Assembly (NCBI GenBank): GCA_900618795.1
Contig: UYJD01000017.1
Location: 188,314-252,313 of the forward strand
Length of the DNA: 64,000 nucleotides
Direction of reading: 5' to 3'
From: Cyanodermella asteris
Lineage: Eukaryota > Ascomycota > Lecanoromycetes > Ostropales > Stictidaceae
Under the pieces are notes generated by a model, which worked only from the letters and a program-made list of their open reading frames with translations, ran no database searches and had not been told where the DNA came from. The translations under genes were made by a program, and so were the position numbers. Positions 1-10,661 of the stretch are shown piece by piece (within the stretch, counting starts at the first letter, position 1; each line of letters opens with the position of its first letter).

Positions 1-1120
1 GATGTTTGTAGTAGCTCAGAACACCATCCTCGAGCACAAACCAGCGAAGCTTGTAACCAGATGTATAGTTGGTCCACTTCTTCAGATAACCTTTCATTTC
101 CCTGCTCTCTCTCGAGTTGATGGATGTCTCACCAGCCGTCTGGTTACCCAGTATCGCCTTCTCTTGAACACCACGTTGCGCCGCCGTCGCTGCAGGAGAT
201 TTCTTGAGGATTGTTTTCGTCTTGTCGTCCTTGGTCACGTCTTGTGGTAGCTTTCCCTTCTTGTCACGTCTAAAAGGATCCGCTCCGTGGATGAGTAGTA
301 GCTGGCACATCTTGGTGTCTTTGTTCCTCGCTGCCTCGTGTAACAAAGTGCCTCCCGTCTCCACTGTTGTAGGCTCGGTCGCAAGCTCGGGACTATCTAT
401 ATCGAGGACGGCTTGGACTCGCGGATCCTCGAGTAAGCTCTCTAAGCCCTCATAGTTTCGCATGGACGCATTCTGTTTTGCAGCTTTGACTTGTGCTTCT
501 GAGAACATTGCCTTGTCGAGCTGAAGCTGCTGAAAGATCTCTGGTGTCCTGGCGAGATCGAGCGCAGTCTTGCCTTGGTAGTTCGCAATCGTACTATCAA
601 CGCCTTGAGTCGCAAGTAGATGCTTGACGAAATTCGCTCGGCCTAGATGGGCGGCTAGATGCAGCGGCGTGTTTCCTTCCCGATCCTGCGCGTTGATATC
701 GAGCTTGTTCCTGCCAACCCCATGCGCTTGAGCCAGGCTCAAAACTTGCTCTGCGACCGTGGGATTTGCGACCTGAATGGCAAGGTGTAGTATAGTTGTT
801 CCCTCGAGTTGTCCATCCGCCACTGCCTTTGCTATAGCATTTTGATTTCCCGCTCTCAACACCTCGACAATGCGGAACATCTTGACCGACTGCTGAATCG
901 ACATGGTCGGGTCGCGGGCAACGCTGCCTGCTTGGGAGGATGACATGCTTGCACTGGTCCCGGGACTTAAGTGCTCGGCGTGTTGGCTTTTCGTGGGTGT
1001 CGGAGATGATGCTGCAGGGCTGTCACTGTCCGCGCCAAGTTTTGCCTCGGAACGCTCGCGGCGAAGGATGTTGACTGCTAGGGAAGACTTGGACCGCTGA
1101 TGGCTGAGTCTATCAGCCAT
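1..1120 (-). CDS. OSH1: Oxysterol-binding protein, OSH1/SWH1 type (N-terminal part, cut by window edge)
   Basis: The frame is open from the ATG at 1120 down to base 1 (373 codons) without an intron. Residues about 110-280 hold ankyrin-type repeats, with the motifs NTPLHLAAHLGR and GTLLHEAARNKD. From about residue 342 a PH domain begins with MKGYLKKWTNYTSGYKLRWF, followed by VLEDGVLSYYKH, close to the PH domain of OSBP-like proteins. Ankyrin repeats plus a PH domain is the order known for yeast Osh1/Swh1, which carry sterol and PI4P between membranes at the nucleus-vacuole junction and Golgi. The lipid-binding ORD domain and FFAT motif would lie beyond the left edge and are not visible. The first 70 residues are Ser-rich. 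A second ATG follows at about residue 68, so the exact start is open. Identification is firm because both domains and their order match. Confidence 0.9.
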   Translation of the reverse strand, partial: MADRLSHQRSKSSLAVNILRRERSEAKLGADSDSPAASSPTPTKSQHAEHLSPGTSASMSSSQAGSVARDPTMSIQQSVKMFRIVEVLRAGNQNAIAKAVADGQLEGTTILHLAIQVANPTVAEQVLSLAQAHGVGRNKLDINAQDREGNTPLHLAAHLGRANFVKHLLATQGVDSTIANYQGKTALDLARTPEIFQQLQLDKAMFSEAQVKAAKQNASMRNYEGLESLLEDPRVQAVLDIDSPELATEPTTVETGGTLLHEAARNKDTKMCQLLLIHGADPFRRDKKGKLPQDVTKDDKTKTILKKSPAATAAQRGVQEKAILGNQTAGETSINSRESREMKGYLKKWTNYTSGYKLRWFVLEDGVLSYYKH

Positions 1121-1630
1121 GTTGCAGCCCAATTGTGGTGTGAGGTCGAGAAGCTCGAAAACGGGCGATGAGTGCCTCTATTATCAGCTGAAAGGCGGTG
1201 GTAGGTATGCTGCCCCTCGGTTGTGCCGTTCGGGCAGTCGCTCCTCCAAAGTCAACACAGCCCCGGTGACGTAACCGATTGACTTTCGTTGAACGCCTGG
1301 GGTGAAAGCTACCTAGTAGGTACTTAGGTACCTACTCTAGCTGCTCTCACGAAACATGCTGGCAGCTACTGATGACTATATACATTACATCCTCGAGTGG
1401 TGACTGATATTGACGTTTGGTTCGAAACATTCTCTGGTAGGCGCTTCAGCGTTTGCCCGAGGCACACTTGGGCACGCTTCATATGTGACCACAGAAACGA
1501 TACTCCATTGGCCTGGAGTCGGTCTCGCGCACAGGCGTGAAACCAATGATGTATTCTTTAACTCGATAGGTTGTATTGACTCCAACATGAGCAGCCAAGG
1601 GGCCGCTTCGACGGCATACAGTGCGACACA
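1121..1630. other. Intergenic; no gene seen
   Basis: This is the upstream region of the OSH1-type gene. Short frames exist here but none resembles a known protein. At 1311-1336 there is a palindromic TAGGTACTTAGGTACCTA stretch, a simple motif that is common in ascomycete intergenic DNA and vaguely similar to the 12-bp repeat described further right. Confidence 0.6.
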
Positions 1631-2662
1631 TCATCCGACTGCCAGGGAGCTCGAAAGAATTTGACTTGGCCGAGCTCCAGAGTCAAAGCAACCTGTGGCA
1701 AGACTAGATTTGACATCTTGACGCTTCGTGACGGACTGTTTGCAAATCAGCATTGCGACTTCCTTTGGTGTTTGACAAGTACACACCACCGTCTCAACGG
1801 TATCCTCCATCAGGTAGCGGAAGACCGGTACAAGATGCTTTTGACCTAACCTTATTGGTCGGCCAATAGTTTGACTCTCGACGGACGATTCCACTGGAGC
1901 TCGCGTATGTGTACGTGAGTGGCTACGGAGAGGTTGTTCAGTCTTTGAGCACAAGTCAGCCAGAGATCAGGTGTCAGGAAGGGTTTTGATACACCCTACA
2001 GCTCCTGTGTTGAAGGTCATTAGGAGCATCTTGCTGCCTTTACCAGCCTCAAACTCGGTCAGAATCCGCGATCTCTCACTTGTACACAATGAGCCATCTA
2101 CGCGTAGAAATGGAATGTTTTCACGCATTAGCAACTCGCCGACAATATTCAATGACTCTTTTCCAACGGAGAAAGTAATCCTGGCATGTGTCAGTAGGTC
2201 GAACTTCCAAAAGTTAGCACGATTATTTGATTGGCCTTTACCCCTTGCCATTTCCATTGGGGCCATTAGCCCTGCCCTATTTGACTTGCTGTGCAAGATC
2301 AAGAATCTTCGTTGAAAGCGCTCCGCTACCTTTCTTCTCTTCGTGGAAATCGAGGAACAGCTCATGCTGTTTTTGTAAACAAGACAGAAGGACAGTTCTT
2401 TCGCTTCCTGTCTGTGTTCTGGCAGACAGTGTTTGCAAACGAACCTGTAACAGCCTGTCACTCGACTGACATCTTCGTCCTCGTCGGCCGGAATGAGGAA
2501 ATGGAGCTCGATGTCGCATCTATGGCACTTCACGGTGGCCTCATCAGAATCTTGTTGTAGTAGACTTTCAATCTCTTCCGCGATCGTGAATGACAAACCA
2601 GCCTTGGTTGTCACCAAGCGAGCTGCATATTGCCATGCAAAAGCCCACCTAGCTTGGCTCAA
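1631..2662 (-). pseudogene. Relic of a SNF2-family helicase (RING-like and helicase C-terminal part)
   Basis: Two consecutive minus-strand frames together read as the C-terminal third of a Rad5/HLTF-like SNF2 protein. The upstream frame (2662-1967) has a cysteine pattern like a degenerate RING finger (CHRCDIELHF and CKHC), then helicase domain 2: FLRVDGSLCTSERSRILTEF followed by MLLMTFNTGAVG. The next frame (1954-1631) has VESQTIGRPIRLGQKH, the remains of helicase motif VI (usually a QAxGRxxRxGQ pattern), and FRYLMEDTVE. The frame changes at about 1960, and stops lie just upstream of 2662. The DEXH ATPase half that should precede the RING is absent; instead a NACHT-type fragment begins on the other strand. 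I read this as a truncated, frameshifted host gene. An intron at the frame change is possible but no good splice pair is evident. Confidence 0.65.
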
Positions 2663-2813
2663 AGTACTCCAGAGAATTTGAATTGGTCAAATCGCTGACT
2701 GCTTTCATAGATACGATTGCACCATGAACAGAATTGTTTATGTTAATATCAAATCACCAGAGCAAACCTTGTCAGACTTTAATGAAGATCCCAGGAGTCG
2801 ATGAATCCTGCAA

Positions 2814-3390
2814 TTGCTTGGGATGCTGGTCTGCGCGAAGTGCCGATTGCGATGGCACGAGATTCAATACGCTGCGAAGCTCGATAATTCCAAGAGAGAG
2901 ATGACGCCCACACCAATGTACAGGCATTGCAAAGATCTGGGGTCCTCTCTTGTGGATATCAGTTCCGAAGGCGCGGTCACACGCGTTCATTCTAATGCAC
3001 GAACATATCTCACACAAAGGAAGGACAAAGACAAGAAACCCAAGCATATGGATGTTCCGGAAACCGAAGCCTCACTCGCAATGTTGTGCCTTGGCCATCT
3101 GAATCACAAGTGCTTCGAAAGCAAAAGAGCACAGGACGGGATCGCGAGAGATATCGTGAACGGCTACTATGGGTTTTCCGAATTTGCGGTCTGTTTTTCG
3201 GCTGGTGCACCTTTAACTTGCACTGAAACACAGCGAAAAACTCCGTGACAGCGATCTGGGAAAGCTGGTTAGCCTATTCGAAACACTCTTGGACAAGCAA
3301 TTGCTGAAGGAGGGCAAACCAGATCCGCATATCGGGTTCGAGCAGAACGAACTTGACGAAAATCCGTGGGAAATATTTAAACCGGAATGA
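2814..3390 (+). pseudogene. Relic of a NACHT/STAND (NLR-like) protein, region just after the NTPase
   Basis: The plus-strand frame carries LVCAKCRLRWHEIQYA, then LGSSLVDISSEG and RVHSNARTYL, and GYYGFSEFAV. In fungal NACHT proteins the corresponding sequences (an 'LRWxEIQ' segment, a 'GxLVxxxxDGxVxxVHxTAxxYL' segment and an 'xGYYxFxDYAxxxW' segment) follow the NTPase module and precede the ankyrin, WD or other repeat region. After about 3215 the frame changes, and the last coherent piece runs through SDLGKLVSLFETLLDKQ to a stop at 3388-3390. Neither the P-loop nor the effector or repeat domains is present nearby. This looks like a remnant of a once larger incompatibility-type gene. Assignment to the family rests on pattern memory and is moderately sure. 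Confidence 0.5.
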
Positions 3391-3829
3391 GATCTTTCCA
3401 TACATCAGCTCCCGCGGATCTAAGTTGAATGAATTTATCGTCCGTGATGGCTTCGTTCATTTTCCAGGCGTCTTGCCTAAGGCGATGACCTGATGCCGTG
3501 GTTCATAGTATTTGCCACGTCCAATAGAATTATTGTCCCGTAGTGCGTCCGAACAAGGTAGTAACTTACAAACCAGTCAGGGATGTTGTCAAGATAATGG
3601 CCGCACTAAAACTCGCACTGCGCAAGCGAGGCGGATCAAGAGATGCGGTTCGCTGGGCCGCGGCCCGAAGCTTCCAAGTTGAAAGAGTTCGTTTCACCAA
3701 AGCTTGTATGACGAATCTACCTCTAAGCATCTCTTCCAAGGCTTCCATCTCATAGAACTTACGTGGCTATCTTGTCGGTCGGTCTCAACCGGTCTTTCTG
3801 GATCCGCCATAGGTACAAGCTACCAAAAT
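3391..3829. other. Upstream region of the DPL1 gene
   Basis: About 440 bases without a supported gene. A frame runs from 3704 into the first exon of the downstream lyase, so a longer N-terminus is possible, but it shows no recognisable sequence. Confidence 0.4.
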
Positions 3830-5592
3830 ATGGGGTCCTCGAACATGCCAGTCAGCCTACGCGGCGTCGCCCAAAAGACGCAGAGGGGCGGCAGCAGCAT
3901 CCCCCTACCTCCGCTTACCATCGACCTGTACGTCCAGTGTCTCTGACTCACCTCTCGTATGCGACATATTGACAGTTCAGTAGGGTCCGCAACATAGTCT
4001 TCTTATTGTTCGTGCTACGATGGACACGGAAGGCGGCAGTTCAGCTCAAAGGACGAGGTCCGATTGGCACCTCAATTGATGCCTACGTTCACGTCCGGAA
4101 AGTACTCTACGGCATATTCCTCAGCCTCCCAGGCGTTCGATCCAAGGTTCAAGAGCAGGTCCTGGCAGCGACGAAGAAGCTAGAAGGAAAGCTGGTGCCG
4201 ACGGGCCCAGGTATCACACATTACAACGCGCTTCCCAGGGAAGGATGGCAGGCAGATCAAGTCAGAGCGGAGCTGGCCAAACTCGGGGAAATGGAGCATA
4301 CCAAGTGGGAGGAAGGCTTTGTAACTGGAGCAGTATACCACGGCGGTGACGACCTTTTGAAACTCCAGGCAGAGGCGTTTGGCAAGTTCGGAGTCGCGAA
4401 TCCCATCCACCCTGACGTCTTCCCCGGAGTACGAAAGATGGAGGCCGAGGTGGTGGCGATGGTGCTGAGCATGTTCCATGCACCGGCTGGTGCTGCTGGA
4501 GTGACGACTGCCGGAGGTACCGAGAGCATTCTGATGGCCTGCTTAAGCGCGAGACAGAAGGCCTATGCTGAGCGTGGCGTCACGGAGCCGGAGATGATCC
4601 TGCCAGAGACGGCGCATACAGCATTCAGAAAGGCGTGCGAATACTTCAAGATCAAATGTCACTTGGTCGACTGCCCAGCTCCGAAATATCAGGTCGATGT
4701 CAACGCTGTTCGCCGCTTGGTCAACAGCAATACCATCCTCCTGGTCGGCTCTGCGCCGACCTACCCGCATGGTATCATTGATAACATCTCGGCACTATCG
4801 GCATTGGCACTGAAGAAGAGGCTACCACTGCATGTCGATTGTTGTCTTGGTTCTTTCCTGGTCCCGTTCCTGGCTCGAGCCGGCTTTCCCACGGAACCCT
4901 TTGACTTCACCCTGAAGGGCGTTACCAGTATCTCCTGCGACACTCACAAGTACGGCTTCGCGCCGAAGGGCAACAGCACAGTCCTGTACCGTACGCAAGC
5001 ATTACGAGCATATCAATACTTTATCTCACCCGATTGGTCTGGCGGAGTCTACGCCAGCCCTGGTATCGCAGGCTCCCGGCCCGGTGCTCTCATCGCCGGC
5101 TGCTGGGCAAGCATGATGTCGGTTGGTGAGGCTGGGTACATCGACGCATGCACCAAGATTGTAGGGACTGCGAAGAAGCTTGAAGCCGCTATTCGTGAGC
5201 ACCCCGTCCTGAGCGCGGAGCTATTCGTCCTGGGAGACCCGCTTGTTTCGGTCGTTGCCTTTGGCAGCAACTCGCTCAATATCTACGACATTGCCGACAA
5301 CATGAGCGCCAAGGGCTGGCACTTGGCCGCTTGTCAGAACCCGCCTGCATTGCACATGGCGTGCACACTCCCGACAGTGTCGGCGATTGAGAGATTGATC
5401 ACCGATCTGGTGGCTGTCGTCGAGGGCGAGCGGGAGCTCGAAAGGATCCGGGTGGCCGAGGGCAAGCCAAAGAAGGGGGCTGCTGGAGGCAGTACAGCAG
5501 CGCTGTACGGTGTTGCCGGAAGTCTGCCAAATAAGAGTGTTGTGGTGCAATTAGCAGGTGCATTCCTGGACACACTTTACAAGACTGTATGA
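3830..5592 (+). CDS. DPL1: Sphinganine-1-phosphate aldolase (sphingosine-phosphate lyase)
   Basis: Two exons, 3830-3927 and 3984-5592, with an intron opening GTACGT, a TGACTCAC branch region and a TAG acceptor. They encode 568 residues; yeast Dpl1 has 589 and the human enzyme 568. The enzyme is a PLP-dependent lyase of the ER membrane that splits phosphorylated long-chain bases into a fatty aldehyde and phosphoethanolamine, the exit step of sphingolipid breakdown. The PLP lysine is seen in SCDTHKYGFAPKG (Lys355). Other family blocks are GTESILMACLSARQKA, LHVDCCLGSF and YASPGIAGSRPG. The intron creates the N-terminal membrane segment VRNIVFLLFVLRW across the junction, which supports the splice. 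The start at 3830 is the first ATG giving a short, plausible N-terminus; one at 3845 is also possible. Confidence 0.95.
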
Positions 5593-6315
5593 CAAGATGA
5601 GGGTGAGTAAGGGCGGTGTTCATTTTTGCAAGCGTTGTTGTATTCATACTAGAAGTTTGATATATTCTATGGCTGTCAGATTGGTTCGCTCCAATGCTTC
5701 AAACATGAGGACTGTGACCATTTCCGCAGGTACTTATGCAAGCTGTTCCTGGTTTTCATTTGAGCTTCATCTAGAGCATCGACACGTTATAGCCGTCGTT
5801 GATATGTGTCTGCCATAGCCACATATCCTCATTTAACATACTCATCTTCCTTGTATGCGCGGTTTGCTGTATATTGAATGTTTTATTTCACCCCACGCAT
5901 GGCGCAGGTCACGCGATAAGGATATTGGCTTTCCATCAAGCTTTTGCAGTCGGCTACTGTGGCCTGTCCAAGCTGTTCCTGCGCGATACACGTCCGTACA
6001 AGCTTAGGCCAACAAACCCGGTCCTCTCTGCGAGGAGTACAAAGAGGTCCGAATTCTGTACCCTCCATCCAATTGGATCCTTGGTGCACTGGTTTCAATA
6101 TTCCAGCTTGCGCACCCGCAAGTTTCCGCAACCTGTCGAGTATGTATGTACCAAGAAAGATGCCACGGCAGAAGACAACCCAGACGCACGGCCCGTAACC
6201 GCCTCAAGCCGGGTACCGTCTCTGCAATCTCTGTTATGCCTCCTCCTAGCCACAATCGAGTAAGACAGACTCGAAATTAGGGCTGATCAGAGAATTCATA
6301 TTATCACGCAGGCAG
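5593..6315. other. Intergenic; no gene seen
   Basis: About 720 bases between DPL1 and the F-box relic. Frames here are short and unlike known proteins. The first 100-150 bases are presumably the DPL1 3' UTR. Confidence 0.5.
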
Positions 6316-7388
6316 TCAAGAAAGATCCCTGCCGTCAAGCCAATCGTCTATTAACGTCAAAGATTTCAGCGTCGACAGGGTCGCGAAAAGACGAAGCGCG
6401 TAATTGCTGTGCCAAGAGACTAGGTGGAAGTTCAGTACTGCCATGCACGCCTCACAGAGCAGATGCAGCGCTCTTTTGGTCTCGGCGTCCTCGAAAATTT
6501 GCCCCATCCATAATCTGTTGCCGCCGAACAGTTCACGTTCGAGTTGGACTGTTCTCAGTTCCGACAAGAGGTTTTTGGTTAAAAGGGACAGTTCTGAGAC
6601 CTGCGGTAGCTCTGCTAGTATGCTTGGGGCCCCATGGGCTGGCATCGGGGGCCCTACCGAGTACCTTTTCGGGTGAATTGGTGGAATCACTTCGTCAGTC
6701 GAGGTCACTGGATTGTTCGCAACCGGTGGGTGCGGTTGTGGGCCTACAACGTCAACCGTGAACGAATGATGTGACCAGTATCCGGATGTTGCTTCACTGA
6801 AGGCAAGCGGGACACGAACATCTAAATGATCGATGACCAGTCTGGAATCACCCACGCTATCCAGTATTTTCGGGAGATGAGGCGAATGCTACAGGACAAG
6901 CTCCTTGATCTGCGTATGCTGGTTGACATACTCTGAGAGCCAGTCACGAGTGACCTCGCCGTATGGCTCGCCACGGTACCTTGTGGTCTCGTGACCCCAT
7001 CACCGATACAAGCTCCGGCCAAAATCGTACATGGAGAAGTTTTTGCCCAAGCAGATCGAGCGAGCCTGGTGGTCAAATTGTCCGTGGTGGCGGAATTCGA
7101 CTTGCTTCAACTCCTGAAATAGAGCCTTCCTTTTTTCCGCGAACGCCTATGCAGAGGTCCCTACATAAGACGCGGGACGCCGACTCGAAGAATAGATTGC
7201 TGATGAGCCGCAAGCTCAGCAGGTATGTTTCTGCTTGGTGTGCTTCTGGAGATTCCCGCATTGGATCTCCCGCGATCCACGAGTCGTATATCGCATCAGT
7301 TATCTGTCAAACGTCGGCCGTCAGCACTGAAGGGCCGGGAAACAAAGGGACTCACCATGTCTGCAATCTCTGGCAGCTTACACGCCAT
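6316..7388 (-). pseudogene. Decayed F-box-like gene
   Basis: An ATG at 7388 opens a short exon, MACKLPEIADM, followed by a GTGAGT..ACAG intron (7355-7304). The next exon continues in phase as an F-box-like segment ending YLLSLRLISNLFFESASR. This is the Leu-rich pattern (LxLRLxSxxFxxxA) of fungal F-box proteins. After that the coherent reading moves to another frame (ALFQELKQVEF and onward), then passes two in-frame stops before the last open stretch 6855-6316. The stops read CGG-TGA-TGG and CTG-TAG-CAT. Both can come from CGA or CAG by one C-to-T change. The C-terminal part is Leu-rich (VSELSLLTKNLLSELRTV). It lies next to two further F-box-like genes and may be a dead member of the cluster, although sequence likeness to them is weak. 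Confidence 0.55.
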
Positions 7389-7794
7389 TTTGGTGATTTC
7401 TAAAGCAGGCTTTGGACTTTTATTAGATTTTGAGGATCAGCATTTTAGACCCATCGTGGTTTGCACGCTTGTCCGAGTCGCAATGATGCGGGGGATATTT
7501 AGCAGAGCTTCCACCAAAACTACAGCGGCGACTGTCGTTGACTGTGCAATGTCGAATTGGAAAGGTGACTTGGTCGCAGGTTCCCAAATATGAGAAGGTC
7601 GAGGAAAATGTTTCATTCTATACTCTCTGTTCAAAAGGGATCTACCACGGCGGCTGCCGTTGAAAGCACCCAGTGGGTCGGATGCCCTCAAATAAGCTCT
7701 GTGGTGCAAACCAAAGTCAGCCGCGGGTGATCGTGATTGTGCAACCGCTTTTGCTGATTATACAAGCGCATTTGCTGTCGGGTCGGTGCTAGTC
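7389..7794. other. Upstream flank of the F-box relic; no gene seen
   Basis: A 90-codon minus-strand frame (7709-7437) exists but has no recognisable motif and no clear splice into the relic. Confidence 0.4.
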
Positions 7795-7985
7795 AGGTAC
7801 CTGCTAAGGTGCTTGCCAGTTACTTGCTGAGGTACTTGCTGAGAAGCCTACTCCTGTACTTACTCCGGGACTTACTGAGCTATTTGCTCAAGTACCTGCT
7901 GAGCTATTTGCTCAAGTACCTGCTGAGCTACTTGCTTCTAGAGTACTTGCTAAGGTACCTTGCGGAGGGATTCACGGAGGTGCTT
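7795..7985 (+). repeat. 12-bp tandem repeat array A (unit near GTACTTGCTGAG)
   Basis: About 190 bases of degenerate tandem units of 12 bp, best seen as GTACTTGCTGAG repeated and as the double unit CTATTTGCTCAAGTACCTGC at 7880-7930. Read in the frame GTA CTT GCT GAG it gives V-L-A-E, V-L-T-P and L-F-A-Q tetrapeptides. A second plus frame gives Leu/Tyr-rich LLRYLLRSLL. The opposite strand gives LSKY units with stops. It ends 150 bases from the 3' end of the F-box-like gene on the minus strand. Confidence 0.85.
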
Positions 7986-8131
7986 AGCTACGTGGACCTG
8001 CCACTACTACTAAGTGAGCCTGGCTATGACCGCTGGGAAGCACCTGGATACAGCACAAATAACCATGGTTATTCAAAATGCCTGATATTGTTGGTGCCAA
8101 GTATATGGATTCGGCAACTCTCTACCGAGGT

Positions 8132-9785
8132 TCATTCACACTTCCATGGCCAGTGCTTTAGGCCCTTAACCTTTCCATCGAGAGGATTGTCATGCTTCTC
8201 GCAGAACTGTAGTTGTTTAGGTCTGTTCCAACCCGGAATTCTCCTTGCTATTGAACAACGCTTGCCCGAGTCGTCAATCGCTACGCAACGCGCCAGATTT
8301 TCGACCCGGATTGGAATTGGTTCGTCGCCCGAGCTCTTCACATTCATGACGCGTTTGCGACCATCTTTACCATCACTGTTCGATTTGCACCATTCGGCAA
8401 ATCTGTCCCACCCTGCGATATCGGTCGGGTTGATGGTCATTACCGGCCCGTAGCGATCGTGGGCGGTAATCTCCAACAGGCCCCGAGCAAAATTCCGCTG
8501 ATTGTACCCCAAGTTTTCAACGGTGAGAGAGGACAGTTCTTTTGTATGATAGATGCGCTCCCAAATCACGGCCCAGCTGCCTGAGAATAGACGCACATCC
8601 ACCAGCTCAAGCTCGGTCAAGGTCATCTCATTTTTGGCCATAAGCTTGCACAGCAGTCCTCCGGTGATCGACATGTCTTTGAGGCATAGCCTCTCGAGGC
8701 GGTCGAATTCGCTGATCGGCGGGTCCAGTTCCAGTTGATAAAGCAACGGCCTCCAATTTGCAAGCTCGAGCCTTCTGACAGTGCATGCTTTCTGCATGGC
8801 TCGCGGGAGGGTATCTGACCGATCTAACGTTCCAGGTTTGTACGGGCGGCTATCGCTGACATCAAGACTTTGGAGTCTCGCAAGGAAAGGCGGCACAAGG
8901 GTGGATACTATGGTGTTATGGGAAGCCTGAGTCTCCAGCCGGTCGTCCTCACGTAAGTCGGTCCTGCACAGATGGACCCCGAGTTTCGAGATGGACACAC
9001 CGCTGCTGGCAATGATTTCGAGAAACAGGGCAACGTCAAGGTGCATGGTCCAAATATGGATTGTGCGCAGATTTGGCAGTTTTCTGAGTGTCGATTCCAA
9101 CAGCATGCGGTAAAATCTCTCCTCGGTGTCAGCCGTCTGATCAGCATCGGGTCCAACCTGTCGGCCGAAAAGGCGTCCGCGCAAGATCCATGAAATGTCA
9201 CGAGGTTCCTTCATCACGCCTGGAGCGAATATGTCCAGCGACTGTACCCTTGCCCGGCTGCGTTGATTTTTAAGCTCCGTGAGTCCCCAGTAGTCCCATT
9301 CAGTCTCAATTCGGGCTGGTACCCAGTGGTTCCAATCAGTTATAACTCGATCTGGCGGCTTGCACATCTTCTTGGAGAGGTCGAGCTTTATGACCTTGAA
9401 GTATCGTCGGACAGCAGCCTGGTACATCGTCTTGTTCACCCGGCGGAACTGGGCAAGTGCCTTTCCGGCATCCTTTGCGGGAGTCCTAAAATATCCATCG
9501 TCCATCGTCGTTTGCTCATCTTGGGCATTAACGACCACGTCGGCGACCTGTCAAGAACTTAGCAAAAAGAGGTCGTTATGTCAAATGCTGAAGAGGACTT
9601 ACACAGTCCATGACATCCTGATGCACGAAGAACTCCTTGGCAGTTGCAGAAGGCATTTCTGCGATTGATGACTGGGACGTAACCTCTTGGTCCAAGACTT
9701 CATAAGGCTCTGAAGTTTCTAAAGCCTCGTTAGATGCATCACTGTGGTCATAATCCGCGAAGATTTTGTCCTCATGAGAAGACAT
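8132..9785 (-). CDS. F-box-like / leucine-rich protein, paralogue 1
   Basis: Two exons, 9785-9603 and 9547-8132, with a 55-nt intron (GTAAGT..TTGACAG), giving about 532 residues. The splice joins MDC to VADVVVNAQ. This matches DIMCLVADAM in the neighbouring paralogue at 10662, which supports the intron. Residues about 58-120 look like a divergent F-box (ALAQFRRVNKTMYQAAVRRY). A long Leu-rich middle follows (LRKLPNLRTIHIWTMHLDVA, LTELELVDVRLF). The tail has a Cys/His cluster, CVAIDDSGKRCS then QFCEKH, then HWPWKCE. F-box proteins recruit substrates to SCF ubiquitin ligases; the substrate cannot be inferred. The start ATG is the second in its frame (a first lies at 9800). No frame damage is seen. 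Confidence 0.7.
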
Positions 9786-9879
9786 CGCATGACTCCTCAC
9801 TCAAAATCAGACCGAAGGTCAGCTGCGGTTCACCGAATGATCACCAGAAAATCTGAAATTGGACCGAAATAATAGCGTT

Positions 9880-10035
9880 TCTGTTGAAGAACTTGCTGGT
9901 GTACTTGCTGGTGTACTTGCTGGTGTTCACGGCGATTTGCTTTCTGGAGCGCTTGTTGATGTTCTGGCTAATGTACGTGCTGAGGCACTGACTGAAGCAA
10001 GTGCTAAGGTAGGTGCTTTGAGGCCCTGCTAGTAA
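9880..10035 (+). repeat. 12-bp tandem repeat array B
   Basis: Units such as GTACTTGCTGGT three times in a row (about 9899-9934), then more diverged units to about 10030. In the same frame as array A they read V-L-A-G three times, then ALVDVLANVRAEALTEASAK and a TAG stop at about 10031. It lies just upstream of the minus-strand F-box gene. Confidence 0.8.
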
Positions 10036-10464
10036 CCCCTGCAATTATGGTAAATGCGCCTGTACCAAAGCTCATGGAGGCGTCAACTTTGAAAAGGTCG
10101 CGTGGTAAGATTTAATGTTGTTTGTTGCTGTTGACATGTTAAGAGGGGGCCCGCTACTGGAAGCAAGGCAAACATACCTAGCTATGGCAAGTGCAGCGTG
10201 CGTGTGTCCGTTGAAGAAAACCACGGAAGGTGCGCTAGAAATCCATCTTTGCTCCTGGGTCGTCCTCTGGTTGCTCAAAACACAAACCTCTGTCCTCCTT
10301 GTCCTTGCTCCGGAACAATTTGTTTGACATTTGCCATTTCCCCCATGGTCCGCACATTGGGCATCATTATTCCAGGGACCCTTAAAAGCACAGGCGATTT
10401 CGCTGTTCTCAAGGCCAATTTCCATATCTTCACAGGCTCGGCAGCTCTCGTAATGTAATTGTTT

Positions 10465-10635
10465 GAGGTCGTTACCAAGTTGCTTACTGAGGTAATTGCT
10501 AAATTCGGTGCAGACGTATTTACTGAGATATTTATAAAGGTCCTTGTTGAGGTCTTTGCTAAGGTACTCACTGAAATCCTTACTAGTGTATCTACCAAGG
10601 TTGCTCGGTACGTAATTGCTAAGTATTGCATTTAG
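10465..10635 (+). repeat. 12-bp tandem repeat array C
   Basis: About 14 diverged 12-bp units between 10465 and 10635. In the array A frame they read V-V-T-K, L-L-T-E, V-I-A-K and so on, through VLVEVFAKVLTEILTS to a TAG stop at about 10635. The frame starts right after a TAA. The array sits less than 30 bases before the ATG of the plus-strand F-box gene, so it probably lies in its promoter or 5' UTR. Confidence 0.8.
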
Positions 10636-10661
10636 TAGAGCGCTCCTGTTGACTTCATTAG

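Larger units (their letters stand above)
9786..10661. other. Divergent intergenic region between the two F-box paralogues
   Basis: About 880 bases between the starts of the two F-box-like genes. It contains two 12-bp repeat arrays, listed separately. A 254-codon minus-strand frame (10836-10072) runs through array C and overlaps the start of the gene at 10662. It shows KYLSKYV-like tetrapeptides and a Cys-rich stretch. I do not accept it as a gene because its openness can follow from the repeat. Confidence 0.55.

Noticed and set aside
1311-1336. TAGGTACTTAGGTACC palindromic stretch as a sixth 12-bp array
   Set aside because: Too short and too simple; similar strings are frequent in ascomycete spacers.
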